Assembly (NCBI GenBank): GCA_034111025.1
Contig: JAWUYB010000052.1
Span: 1 to 40,082, forward strand
DNA length: 40,082 nt
Source: CAJXJP01 sp034111025
Lineage (GTDB): Bacteria > Patescibacteriota > Gracilibacteria > BD1-5 > UBA6164
Reading direction: 5' to 3'
Both the position numbers and the translations under genes were made by a program. The first letter of the stretch is position 1, and every line of letters begins with the position of its first letter. Of the stretch, positions 12,801 through 24,198 are shown piece after piece. Below the pieces are notes generated by a model. It saw nothing but the letters and a program-made list of their open reading frames with translations, had not been told where the DNA came from and ran no database searches.

Positions 12801-15800
12801 CAGGATATCAATAATCATTATTAGTGTTTGCTAATAAATTAGATAAAGAATTTTGAGATTCTATAATACCATTTCAAGTTTCATCAGATACAGGAGTATT
12901 TATTCATTCTACTAATAATTCAGCTTGAGTTCAATTAGGTATTTCTGAATATTTGTAAGGTATTTTTACATATATCAAAGATTCTAAGGCTGTTGTATTT
13001 ACACCATTTCAATCATAATCAGCAAGATTTTCAACATTATCATGTATAGCATTTTGAAATGCCTCACTTTCAGATATCAGTTCACTAAAATCTCATGCTT
13101 GTTTTTCTGTTGTTAATCATTCAAAATACAATGCTCCTCTATCTGTACGTGCTGATCAATTTAACTCAGGCATGTCTGCACTTCAAACCTTTTTCAAAAT
13201 GAATTCTGGTTTATTAGCAACACCAGATCAAAATAATATACTTATTCATCACCTTTCATCAAGAATGATAATATCATCTGAACCATCATTATCCATATCA
13301 TATACTTCAGATCTGATTATTTTATTTAATCATGAAATTTGTTTAGAAATATCAAATCTGACAAAATCTTTTTTATTATTATTTAATATAAAAGGTAATC
13401 ATTGGTTATTAATGAAAAATATATCTTCGTATCAATCTCAAGTAAAATCTCATCATTTAACTCATTCTGATGGTCATAAATCATAAATTTGAGCAATATT
13501 TCATCTAGAAGAAAAACCTTTTTCGTTAGTAGTATTTTCTAGTAATTCTAAGTAATTATCTCTATGAATTAATAATAAATCTTCTTTATTATCATTATTA
13601 TAATCAAATATATTATAACTATCTACCGTAGATTTATTTGAAATCAATTTTCCTATAGTAGGATCGAATGTCCTTAATATACCTGGTTTTTTTGGAAGAT
13701 CTTTTTGTATTTTTTTAAGACTTAAAACTGGATCTCACAGAGTAACTACTCAAAATGATTGATATGACTTTACAGATTCTCATACACTTGCTCATGCTGA
13801 GAATTGTAATAGACTTTTATTTCATTCTGTCCATCATATTCATCATTTTTCAGCAAAATTTTCGTATGCCGACATATTTCATTTACTAAAATCATTAAGT
13901 CTATGTTCTGTATCAAATGGACTATTAAAGTAAATAACCTTATTTGTATGTCCATTATCATATACATCTCTGACTACATAGTTTCAACCTCAAAGTAAAA
14001 TTAATATTTGATTCGAGACAGATTTAATTTTTTGTTCAAACAACTCTGAATTTCTAGTAGTCTTTATTTCTGCTCATACAAAAGAATAAAGTATTGTTCA
14101 AATTTTTTGTCATGATATAAAAATTCAAATTTGTAAATTATCTTTTTTGTTTTTTTCTAATTCAAAGTAAACTTTTCAATTTCTTTCTACTATTCCATTA
14201 CTATCAATAGAAAATATCTTTCTTCAAGTATCATTTTGTAAATACAAACTATCATTAGCTGTTAATACTTGGTAATCAGAATTTCATGTAGATAAGAATA
14301 TAGTTGTTTCATCTAATTCTAAATTTTCAATACAATTATTTATATCACCATCAGTATTTTTACAAGATTTCAATTGAGTATTTCAACCTAAAACAGGTTG
14401 AATTTTTCAAATATAATCTCAAAGTGCTACATTTTTTATAGATACTCAAAGCTTATTATTCTCAATATTAACTCAGAAATCAATATCAGTTGATAAATCA
14501 CTCTTATTAGCAACAGAATTGATTCAACCAAAAGCATCAATCATAACCACATCGTTATGTGAATATGGACTATTTAATAATGAAGTAACAGTTATTGATC
14601 TATTATCATTAAATAATAACGCACCAGCTAAATAATTTTCTTTAGTAATATCTCAATATGGAGCTCATAATAATGTTGTATACAATGAGTTATATGTTGT
14701 TTTTTCTAAAGCTTTTTTATTCCAATAGTAATATGTATTTAGCTGACCTATAGCTTCTAATCAATTATAGTTCGCTTTAAAATATGCCATTCATGGTTGA
14801 TCAGTAGCTTCAACAATAACATTAGCAGATCAATTATTAATTATAGCAGAAACTCAATTTGATGGAGTATATTTTTCATATTCAGGAAGAATTTCAATTA
14901 CAACATTTCATCATTTTTCATCATATGTAACATTTCAATATTGATCTTTAACAAATACTTCGATTTTTGAAGTATTTCATTCATTAGCTTCAATAGCATA
15001 TTTATCCATTCAAAGCTGTATATAAGCAGGCACATCATGATTAATTTTAATATTATTATTATAAATACTTTTTAATCATTCTACTTGTATTTCTATTGGA
15101 ACATCAGAAGCAGCAAGTATTGTAGTTATAAGTTCAACATTTGCTACACCATTAATTACAGGAAAATATGCTTGCGTAGTCTTCCCATAAATATCATTAA
15201 TACTGAAATATAAACGTGAATTTATATCACTATAAATTGAATTATTTTCATCAACAATATTAATTTTTAGATTATAAGTATCTCATCATACTTTAATACT
15301 ACTATTTTCAACTAATTCTAATTGTATTTCATTTATAACTTGAATTTCTTGAATTTTTGATAAAATTGTTTTTCAACTAAAGTTTTTTAACTCAAAATTA
15401 ATTTTAGATTTTCATTTATTTTCAGTTGATTTTAAACGAAATATTTTATACCCCTCTATTACTTGAGAAGATGATTTATTTGAATTATCATTTTCAAATA
15501 CTATATTATTTCAATCTATGTTAATATCGAGGGTATTATTAGATCAAATGACAACATTGTCATACTTATCTAATATAGTGATAACGTTAGAAATTACAGC
15601 TCAATCAGATTCTAATACAGTAGCTCACATAGCTAAATCTAATTTATTTGGAATAGATGCTAATACTTCAATTTCTTTTTTTACCTTATATCAATCAGCA
15701 TCTATAATCTCTAATGTTAAGTTCCCTGATTTAGTTAAACCAAAGAATTCATAAAAATTCTTTAGTTGATTTTTATTTATGGTAGAACTTTCAAGTAATT

Positions 15801-18800
15801 GACTATTTTTATCATATAATTTTATAGTCAATGGATATGAAACTTCTAATTGATTTCATCATTTAGAAATATTTTCTAGGCTAATAACTAATTTATTTGG
15901 ATTATCATTTTTAGAATAAATTTGTTTTTTAATATCATTGATTGATTGTTGATTTTTATCAATCATAAATATTTGAGAAATTGTATTTGCTATGACCGTA
16001 CTATTTCATATTTTTGCTTCAATTTTTCAAGTATCAATATTATCAATTAAATTATAAGTAGTAGAAAATAATCTGTCCCCTCTTACTTCTACTTTAATTT
16101 CATCTCAAATTAGTGAAATTTCATTTTTTCAACTAGAATTAATAACTTCTAATGATGCTTGAAATATATAATTTACATCTAAAGTTTTCGTAGAAAATTG
16201 CATCTTAGCAATACCTGATTTAACTCAAACTGGTCTTTCTATAAAATTAATATATTTCTTTACTAATGAATCATCATCTCATAAAGAATATAATATTTTT
16301 TTATTCGAATCATTAAATAATTTATCAATATTTTTTGGTCATTCAATTTTTAATAATTTAAATGTAACTTTTGTATGATTATCAAAAGATAGAATATTTC
16401 CTTGTGAATCTAAGAGTTCAGCTTTTAATATACCTGGCTTATTATAATAATATTTATTACTATCAGAATAACTATTAATTGAACCTCATTTTAATTTATT
16501 TTCTAAACAGTCATTTATTCAATTTTTATCTGTATCTCAATTACATTGTTCTAAGTATTCTTTATCTTCGTTTGATAATAAAGGTAATGTAGGTCCACAT
16601 GTGCTTTCATTTACAGTAATAGTAGGTGGTAGCATATCATCTAACCAACATACTATAGCTGGTATCCACTCGAATATAGGTACACCTTCTGGTGGAGCAC
16701 ACTTAAATACAGCCGAGTTAGCATCCTTATTTGCATCTGAATTCGAATTTCATATATTTTGTCCTAATAATTTTGATTGTAATGAAGCATTTTTTTGTAC
16801 AATATCAGCATAAGGATTATCTCATTTTGACTCTGGATTCATTTGAATATACATATTTTCAGAATCTCCATAAGCTCATAAATACGCTATTTCATATTGT
16901 TTTTTATTTTTAGGTATATTAAATTTATTGTCTGCATTAATAAATTGATCATTTAGATAATTTTCAAATACAAACTTATATTTTGCCGAAACAGAATTTA
17001 GATTATTCCAATATATAGAAAATATAACCGAATCTAGGTAGGTTAATGTTTTTATATCATCTCATATAATTAAATCTTTTGATCATTTATTTTTTAAAAA
17101 TTCATAGAAATTAATATCTCAAAAGTCTTGTTTATTATCTTGAAAATATTTTTTTAGATAATTGTCTATATTTTCATAATTTAAATCTATTCACTCAGGG
17201 GGTGATAATCTAAATAAATACGGATAATTTATTTTTTTATAATTTCATGAAAGGTCTTTAAAGTCAATATATCTGTCATCATCAATAGGTATATTTGGAG
17301 TAATACCTGATTTAATTTGTTCAGTAATAGTATAGATTGATGGTTCATTATGTTTAATGACTGATGATATCTTTTTAAAAAAGTATTTTTCAGTTCAATC
17401 AACACAAATTAATCCACTACATTTTCATCTATTATTTAATGATTCATATGTTTGTATAAAATTTCTTTTTATTGCAGGAATTGTACAATTCCAATCATTT
17501 TTTCATGGAAAAATTCATAATGCAGGCAGTTGATATTTTACATGTGGTGAATCTTCTCTACGTACATCATATAAAGTAAATGCAAAAAAATTATTATCTA
17601 AACACTGTCTATAACTCGATGCACTAAAACCTGCTTGAGTATGAGCTCAAGCAATATCAAATACAGGTAATAATGCAGCATCTAAGTTTGAATTATTTAA
17701 ACTCATAGCTCCTTGAGATGTTTGTGATTGATCTAGATTTAAAGGTGTTTCTCCTCAAAAGACTGATTGAGAAGTGTATCAGTTATTTATATTTTGTAAA
17801 CATACTTTAGAGCTAGACTCCATAGACATATCAATTGCTTCTATATAAGCCATATCAGATTCTATATTTCATACAACCAATCATCTAGATCCCAGAGTTA
17901 CAACACCTGATCAAAATTCAGATCATCTAAATGGTGAACAATCAATAGCACTTGAGTAGCTCTTTGGGCTTGATCCTGATAACAAATTCACATAAACATC
18001 AGTATAATTTTCTCAATATTTTCTTCATCATACTTCTACTCTGTATGGAAGATAGACATCATCTTGTAGTGAAAATTCAACTTTTCTATTAATTTCTTTT
18101 TCAATATCATCTCAAGCTTCTTTTAGGATTTCGTCATTTACTCAATCTAAAATAGTTATGATATAAGGGATAAAATCTACATTTACTTTATTTCATGACA
18201 AATTATATCTCCCAGCGTTATGTACATTTTTTCTTAATTCTCATATAGATCATTTACTAAATATTTCAGCAAATTTTTTAGTAGATTTATTAACAATATG
18301 TCTTAACTGAATATCAGGAACATTTAATAAATCTGGTCAACCAGATACTGAAGACAAGTCAACTCATTCTCAAAGAATACTTTGTAGTCATTCCATTGCC
18401 TTATCTTGTGATCCTAAAACTTTATCCTTAATCTTTTCAGCTAAGTCTTTACTATATCTTTTATAAAGAATATCTTCTTTATTTTCTAAGTATGCCTCGT
18501 ATGCATTATAACTTTCTAAATTAATAGCCTGAGTTTCTCTTATTTGATCAAAGTAAAAAACAAAGGGTTCATAATCAGTAGGAATACCTGAATTTAAATT
18601 TCAGTTTAAAATTCCTTTTTCATCTTTAAATAATCACTCTCAGTTATAATAATCATTATTCTTAGAAAAGTATTTTTGAATAGCTGTTATATTATTTGTA
18701 TCACTTCATAAGTTAGGTGAAATAATACCATGCCATATTTCAACACCTAATCCATGTATATTATTTTCATTTTTTTCATATTGTCCTGATTCATGATTAA

Positions 18801-19251
18801 AAACAAAATATTTATCTTCAAAATCAACATAAGGAACAACAGTTTTTTGTGCATCAGTATTTTCATGAGCTATTGGTAAATTTAGATCTCAAACTAATAC
18901 AGTTCATATTAATTTTCCATTCTCTAAAGAATTATCAATAGATCTTAATCATTCAAAATATAATGATTCATTTAAAGAAGCTATTTCATAAGCTGTAGCT
19001 GATTTTGGTGTTGGGAATATTATTACTTTTGTATTTTCTAATTGATTAGAGATATTGTTAGCATACGTAGATAGTGATCATCTTAATAATGGATACATAT
19101 CTTCATTTACTATAATTGAAACTATGTTTTTATATCATTTATTATCTGCAAATACAGATCCGTCATTAATAGGAAAATGTATAGTGCTCGAAAAGAAAAA
19201 GAAAAATAATATGAAAAATGATGTAAATCTTTGAAATTTTGAGTATTGCAT
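6835..19251 (-). CDS. Giant secreted multidomain surface protein (4138 residues)
   Basis: I read this frame triplet by triplet over its whole length: no UAA or UAG interrupts the 12,417 nt from the ATG at 19251. Residues 9-24 are a Phe-rich hydrophobic export signal. Residues about 36-200 (VLVGD at about 117-121, PYVDFEDKY, EIWHGIISP at about 172-180) vaguely recall the N-terminal part of C25/gingipain-type domains; no catalytic Cys/His pair was identified. About 940-1500 is a run of bacterial Ig-like beta sandwiches (invasin-like, clearest at about 1420-1500). Calcium-loop motifs of DxDxNGxxD type lie near 902-914, 2307-2316, 2353-2365 and 2385-2401. FG-GAP/VCBS-like repeats lie near 1877-1999 and 3459-3480. 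A Cys/Trp/Gly/Pro-rich segment spans about 2421-2600, and a Leu-Pro repeat region about 3001-3085. No cell-wall anchor is seen at the C-terminus. It is probably an adhesin-like surface protein; the function is inferred. Confidence 0.85.
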
Positions 19252-19277
19252 ATTGTTTATTTTCTAGCTACAAAATA
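19252..19277 (-). promoter_or_regulatory. Start region of the giant gene, no Shine-Dalgarno
   Basis: Only 26 bases separate the hairpin at 19278-19319 from the ATG. They are A-rich (AGAAAATAAACAAT before the start) with no purine-rich Shine-Dalgarno core, and too short to hold a promoter. The transcript must therefore begin above the hairpin. Confidence 0.5.
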
Positions 19278-19319
19278 AAAATAGAGACTTTTTAACATTT
19301 TAGTTAAAAAGTCTCTATT
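19278..19319 (-). promoter_or_regulatory. Terminator-like hairpin in the leader of the giant gene
   Basis: AAATAGAGACTTTTTAAC and GTTAAAAAGTCTCTATTT form an 18-base-pair perfect stem with a six-base loop. Read on the minus strand it is followed by a T-rich stretch (TTTATTTTG), so it has the form of an intrinsic terminator. It stands 27 bases before the giant gene's start, downstream of serS and of that gene's own terminator. Either it is a second serS terminator with no room for a promoter after it, or it is a leader hairpin acting as an attenuator. Confidence 0.65.
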
Positions 19320-19422
19320 TACAACATTTTTTGTACTATTTATTTATACAAATTTTATAGGAACTCAATGTATAATTAACCTTAAATTATTAACTCTTTA
19401 TTTAAAAAGAAATAGTCTCATA

Positions 19423-19457
19423 AAAAAAATAAAAATAGAGAATATTTTTATTTTTTT
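19423..19457 (-). terminator. Terminator downstream of serS
   Basis: AAAAAAATAAAAATA and TATTTTTATTTTTTT pair around GAGAA, six bases beyond the serS stop. It is A/T only, so weaker than the others, but its position is right. The 103 bases between it and the next hairpin hold no clear promoter; a TTGAGT near 19366 is the only -35-like candidate. Confidence 0.6.
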
Positions 19458-19463
19458 ATCTTA

Positions 19464-20747
19464 TTATAGTTCAGTTTTTCCACCCATATATGGGATTAAT
19501 TTTGATGGTAATTTTACTTTCCCTTGAGAAGTTTGATGATTTTCTAATAACAATGCTAAAAATCTTGGTGTAGCAAGACAAGTATTATTTAAAGTATGAC
19601 AGAATTCTAATTTTCCTGTTTCTTTATTTTTATATCTTGTATTAGTTCTTCTAGATTGGAAATCATGAATTATAGAACAACTTCCGAGTTCTATATATCT
19701 ATTTTGTGCTGGAGACCATGCTTCTAGATCATACATTTTCACTTTATTAAAACCAATATCACCTGAACATGCCTCTAAGACATGATATGGCATTTCCATA
19801 TCTTTCACAAGTCATTCAAAAAGAGAAAACATTTTTTGAAACATTTTTTCTGATTCTTCAGGATCATTTTTACAAAAAATATACATTTCTTGTTTATTAA
19901 ATTGATTTCATCTAACAAAACCTCTTGTATCTTTTCATGCAGATCATGCTTCTCTACGAAAACACGTAGAATATGCAGTATACATTAAAGGCAATTTTTC
20001 TTCACTAATAACTTCTCATGCATGAAGAGAATTAATAGCTATTTCTGAAGTTCATGCAAGGCATCGATTATCATTTCCTAATAAATATACATCTTGATCC
20101 ATTACAGACATATCACTTCCAGGGAAATGTCCTGCATCAAATATAGCTTCTTTATTAACAAGAGCTGGAAGATTTAATGTAATAAAACCTGCTTCTTCCA
20201 TCTTATCTTGTATATAATTATACAATGCAAACTCTAATCTCGCCAACCTTCATTTTAAACATAAGATACTTCTTGATCAACAAATGTTTGATACTCTTTG
20301 AAATTCAGCCCAGTCATTTTTTTCACATAAATCAATGTGTGATAATACATCAAAATCAAACCTAGTTTTTTCACCCTCGGTTCTTAAAATAACATTTTGC
20401 TCATCAGTTTCTCCTACTGGAATATCAGTATGGGGTATTTGTGGTACAAATAATAAAAGTTCTTTGTATTCAGCTTTAAATGGAAGTAATTCTTCTTCTA
20501 AAATCTTTATTTCATTTCATGCATTTTTAGATGCTTCTATAATATCTCATCTATTTTCTGAAGGTGTTGATTTAATTTGAGATGAAAGTGTATTTTTTGT
20601 AGACCTTAAATCATCAAGTTTAATATTTGATAATTTTAAAATTTCTGATAGTTCTAATATTCTATCAATATCACATTCAAACCCTTTTATTTTGCACGCT
20701 CTTTTAACTAATTCAGGATTTTCTTTAATTATTTTTATATCTAACAT
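19464..20747 (-). CDS. serS: Seryl-tRNA synthetase
   Basis: This 427-residue class II aminoacyl-tRNA synthetase has the family's usual length. It charges tRNA-Ser with serine in the cytoplasm. Residues 1-110 form the antiparallel coiled-coil arm that binds the long variable arm of tRNA-Ser (opening MLDIKIIKENPELV is typical). The catalytic core carries TSEIA (motif for serine binding, about 228-232), motif 2 with CFRREAGSAGKDTRG (about 256-270), and motif 3 with NNTCLATPRFLALLLENHQ (about 387-405), including the ATP-binding Arg. Several Gly are UGA, for example in AGTSE. It is last in the operon ruvB - kinase/CYTH - femAB-like - serS, 19 bases after the preceding stop. Confidence 0.97.
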
Positions 20748-20766
20748 AATAACTTTATTAAATTGA

Positions 20767-21672
20767 TTATTTTTTTAATATTTTTTTAATTTTTCTTATT
20801 AAAACAAGAATAGTATAGTGAAATCTTTTATTTATCCAAATAAAAGATTGGGATACTGCTCTTGCGTCTTTCGTTAATTTTAACTTAAAATCTGTTACTC
20901 AGGATAATTCACTATTTTTATCTCATGGACTAGCAATTCATAAAAAGTCATATATTTTTGATCCTCTTTTTTTAGCTTCATTTATAGCTAAAAATTGGAC
21001 TGCATATGGGGCCATCAAATTCCTATATTGTTTATCTGAGGTAGATGCTCAATAGTAATAAATTGATTCTTGTTCTCCAAACACAAAAATACCTCATGCA
21101 ATAGCTACTCAATCTTTATATGCTAATATTAATTCTGATTCTTTAATTATTTTAAGGAAATCTTTATAATAATTAAAAGTATTTCCAGAGAAATCATCCC
21201 TGGAAGTTGTTTGATTCATTAATTTATAAAAATCTCATATATTTTGATTCGATTTTTTAACTAATTTAACTTCAACTCATTTTTTAACTGTCAGCTTAAT
21301 ATTATATCTACCTTTTGGTTTCATTGCTAACAAAATTGAATCTATATCACTTTGTAAGTTAATTATAGCTGTATAAGGAGTTATAAATTTTTTATAGTGT
21401 CATACTGAAAATATTTCTCATTCACTAATATTTACTTCATCATAATTATTTGTTTCTACTTGAAAAAATAATGCTCATTCGAGTTTACATAATTCAATAA
21501 ATTTATTAGAAATATCTTCATTTAGTTTTCATGAAAAACCAAGAATAAATAATCAAAACTGATTCATTCAAAGCGATCTTTTTTCAATAGAAAAACCATC
21601 AAGTTCAATTATTTTATCAACTTGATATGTTTTAATTAGTAAATCTTTCCATTCTGGTGTTTGCCAAATCAT
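20767..21672 (-). CDS. FemAB/FemX-like peptidyltransferase (GNAT fold)
   Basis: A 301-residue protein resembles the Fem family, whose members use aminoacyl-tRNA to add residues to the peptidoglycan stem peptide, or act as lipid II-modifying transferases. Recognisable elements are MKPKGRYNIKL (about 126-136), the conserved K-x-R-N/Y-x-I-R/K turn of the first GNAT-like domain. In the second domain are IAGGIFVF (about 199-206), YYYGASTSDKQYRNLMAPY (about 213-231) and YDFLGIA (about 249-255). The short form without a coiled-coil arm is like FemX of lactobacilli. The start overlaps the stop of the kinase/CYTH gene (TAATG), so translation is probably coupled. Its place next to serS is notable, because some Fem proteins use seryl-tRNA; the amino acid used here cannot be told. 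Confidence 0.85.
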
Positions 21673-22844
21673 TATACAATATTTAAGTAATGGTCTGTTA
21701 TTTTAACATCTGCATTAATTTTTAATATGTCAAATAGTTCATATAATATTCATATACTTTGTCATTTTTCATATTTACATTCAATAAATTTTTTTCAATT
21801 ATTAAAAGTATCAATAGAAATTAATATTCCTCATAAAAAATAATTTTTACGTTTTTTATAGAGCTCTTTAATTCCATTAGAATAGATAGTTTTAAAAAGT
21901 TTATAAGTTTCCTCATCTATAAAGAATCTCATAATAAAACGTTCTTCTCAAAATTCAGACTTTTTTTTAGGTCACTTATATGATAAAAGTAATTTATCAG
22001 GAAAAATTTTACGAATCTTAATTAACTCATCTGTTTCCGATAAATTTCTATCACTTGGGTTAAAATATCTGTCATTATGTTCTAACTCTCAAAGGTAATT
22101 TCATCATAATTTATAGATTGCATCTTCAAATTTTAATTCATCTAAATTATCAATTTTTAATTTAAAATCTGTCTCAATAACCTCTGAATTATCAGATTCT
22201 ATATCTGGATTATAAGCATTTGAAATAATTATATTTGCATTCTTTTTAGAAGGTAATATATATTTCATATGCATAGGCTCTACTGTTTCCAAAAAATAAT
22301 CCATTATATCTTGAGGTTTTTCTCACGTTCTCTTTATATCTCTAAATATTCTACGCATTATTTGACCATGAGCTCCAATATCAACAAATATATTTAAATT
22401 TCAAAGTCCCGTAAGCTTATCATCTAATGCAAAAAGTCATTCTACAATAATTATTTCCTCAGATTTTATTTCTATTGAATCATAAATAGGATCAGTTTGA
22501 AAATCATATTCTGGTGCAAATATAGTTTTACCTTGTTTTAAATCACTTAAGTGTTTATAAAATAGCTCCAAATCTAGAGCCTCTGGCTGATCCCAATTTA
22601 ATTGTTTTCAAAGTTTTTTTTGTTGATCCATATAAGTGTGACCTTTATAATAATTATCCATTGATATTATTATAGATTTATCAAAAGCTTTGTGTATTTT
22701 TTCAGCTACTCTAGAAGTTTTTCAAGATGCAGTTCATCACGCTACTAAAACAATAAATGGATCCTTAATATCATGATTTAGAGCTTTTATTGATTCTATT
22801 ACTTTTGGCATTCCTTCATCAAGTGTATAATTAATTTTAGTCAT
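21672..22844 (-). CDS. Uridine kinase-like P-loop domain fused to CYTH domain
   Basis: This 390-residue protein has two parts. Residues about 28-215 are a uridine kinase/phosphoribulokinase-type P-loop domain: Walker A GGTASGKTS (36-44, with three Gly as UGA), SMDNYYKG (about 61-68), a PEALDLELF segment (substrate region) and a VEGLFAL strand (about 139-145). Residues about 222-390 read as a CYTH (triphosphate tunnel) domain: an ETDFK variant of the ExExK signature (224-228), DRYF, a basic IRK, LLSYKGP (about 288-294), and KKRKNYF with a late ISID strand. The same order occurs in plant triphosphate tunnel metalloenzymes TTM1/TTM2. Bound substrate and activity are unknown: nucleoside kinase, polyphosphate or nucleotide triphosphatase are all possible. 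It starts 2 bases after the ruvB stop. Confidence 0.85.
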
Positions 22845-22846
22845 TA

Positions 22847-23863
22847 TTAATTTTTATATTTTAGTATATGGTCTTCTCAATTTTGTGTAATTCTTCTTCA
22901 TCTTGGCGTTCTATCAATAAAACCAATTTGTAATAAATATGGTTCTACTACATCTTCAAGAGTTGCTTCTTCTTCTCATAATGCTGCTGCTAACGTATTC
23001 AAACCTACAGGTCATCCAGCAAATTTAGCATATATTGATTCTAAATATTTTCTATCTAAGTAATCTAAACCTAAATTATCTATTCCAATATCTTTAAATA
23101 TTTCTTCCATAATAATAGGATCACTTACTTTTTTTCCTATTGTTTTATAATCTCTTACAATTTTTAAAAGTCTATTGGCTATTCTAGGAGTTCAACGCGA
23201 TTTTTTAGAAATAATATCAATAGTTGATTCAGATAAACCTAACTCTAATATATCAGAATTATTATAAATAATTTTCGCAATTTCTGAAACTTTATAAAAA
23301 TCTAATTTTAGTACATTACCAAATCTATCTCTCAAAGGTGAGGATAATGCAGATAATCTAGTAGTGGCTCAAATAAGTGTAAATGGCTTAAGTGCTAATT
23401 TAACACTCTGTGCTCATGTCCCACTTCAAACCATTATATCAATTTCAAAATCTTCCATAGCAGTATAAAGTATTTCTTCTACTTGTGGTCTTAATCTATG
23501 AATTTCATCTATAAACAAAATATCTCATTCATCTAGATTTGATAAAATACTTACTAAATCCGACTGCTTATCTACAGCAGGGCCTGAAGTTGATTTTAAA
23601 TTGGTTCACATTTCTGAAGCTATAATAGAGCTTATTGTTGTTTTTCAAAGACCTGGAGGACCATAAAATAAAACATGCTCTAGACTATTTTTTCTAATTT
23701 TTGCACTGCTTATTGAAACTGACAAGTGACGCTTCATTGAATCTTGTCAGATATAATCTGCTAATTTTTTTGGTCTTAATATATTCTGTGATATAGGACT
23801 GTCTGATTGTTTTTCCTTTGGAGTAACTACTCTACTCGCTTCAATATTTGTTGATTCAATCAC
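22847..23863 (-). CDS. ruvB: Holliday junction branch-migration helicase RuvB
   Basis: The 338-residue AAA+ motor of the RuvAB complex has the family's usual length. It pumps DNA through RuvA-bound four-way junctions during recombination repair. Walker A is GPPGLGKTT (68-76), with Gly73 encoded by UGA. Walker B is LFIDEIHRL (about 116-124). Sensor 1 lies in the LIGATTRLS stretch, then SSPLRDRFG. The C-terminal winged helix contains GGPVGLNTLA and ends in QIGFIDRTPRGR. I chose the GTG at 23863: the frame is closed by a TAA two codons upstream, and the length then fits. It heads the operon with the kinase/CYTH gene. ruvA and ruvC are not in this window. Confidence 0.97.
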
Positions 23864-23943
23864 GAATTAATAGTTAATATTTAATTTTGTATATATTATG
23901 GATATATATTGTTTTGTAAAGAAAATATAGTAAAACAAAAGAA

Positions 23944-23980
23944 TAAATATTATATATAGTTATTTATTCTTTTATGAAAA
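23944..23980 (-). terminator. Hairpin after the 44-codon ORF
   Basis: AAAAGAATAAATA and TATTTATTCTTTT flank an A/T loop, followed on the minus strand by TGTTTTACT. It stands between the small ORF at 23987-24121 and ruvB and fits a terminator of a short upstream transcript. Confidence 0.55.
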
Positions 23981-23986
23981 ATTTCA

Positions 23987-24121
23987 TTAGGGACAGGTTA
24001 ACCAAATGGCTTTTCTATTTGTTTTTATCAAAGCAATAGTATTACTATCAAAATTTGATTGAGTGAAATTTGAAGAAATATTGTTTTCCAACAAAGTAGC
24101 CATTTGTGATTCTTGTCTCAT
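23987..24121 (-). CDS. Possible 44-residue ORF or structured small RNA
   Basis: The ATG at 24121 opens a 44-codon frame ending in TAA; it starts MRQESQMATLLENN and ends in a basic KTNRKAIWLTCP. It contains no UGA. No family is recognised and no Shine-Dalgarno is visible. The same stretch holds a 9-base inverted repeat (CAAATGGCT at about 24004 and AGCCATTTG at about 24097) spaced by some 85 bases, and a terminator-like hairpin follows, so it may be a non-coding RNA instead. The rest of the 335-base space between ruvB and def (23864-23943 and 24122-24198) is A/T-rich. A TATAAT at 24163-24168 may serve def. Confidence 0.3.
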   Translation of the reverse strand: MRQESQMATLLENNISSNFTQSNFDSNTIALIKTNRKAIWLTCP

Positions 24122-24198
24122 ATTAAACAAAATATACTACTGGCTTTATTAATATATATATATATAATAGAAAAAATATTACTAAATAAGTTTATAAA

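Noticed and set aside
13770..13967. 65-codon minus-strand ORF starting MYMIMDIQ
   Set aside because: It is in a different frame from the giant gene that covers the same bases and has no support of its own.
23987..24121. tmRNA or SRP RNA in the ruvB-def space
   Set aside because: No tRNA-like ends, no tag-like reading frame ending in Ala-Ala, and no SRP GNAR-loop helix were found.
24150..24170. TA dinucleotide run as a microsatellite of interest
   Set aside because: It is short and ordinary in DNA this A/T-rich.
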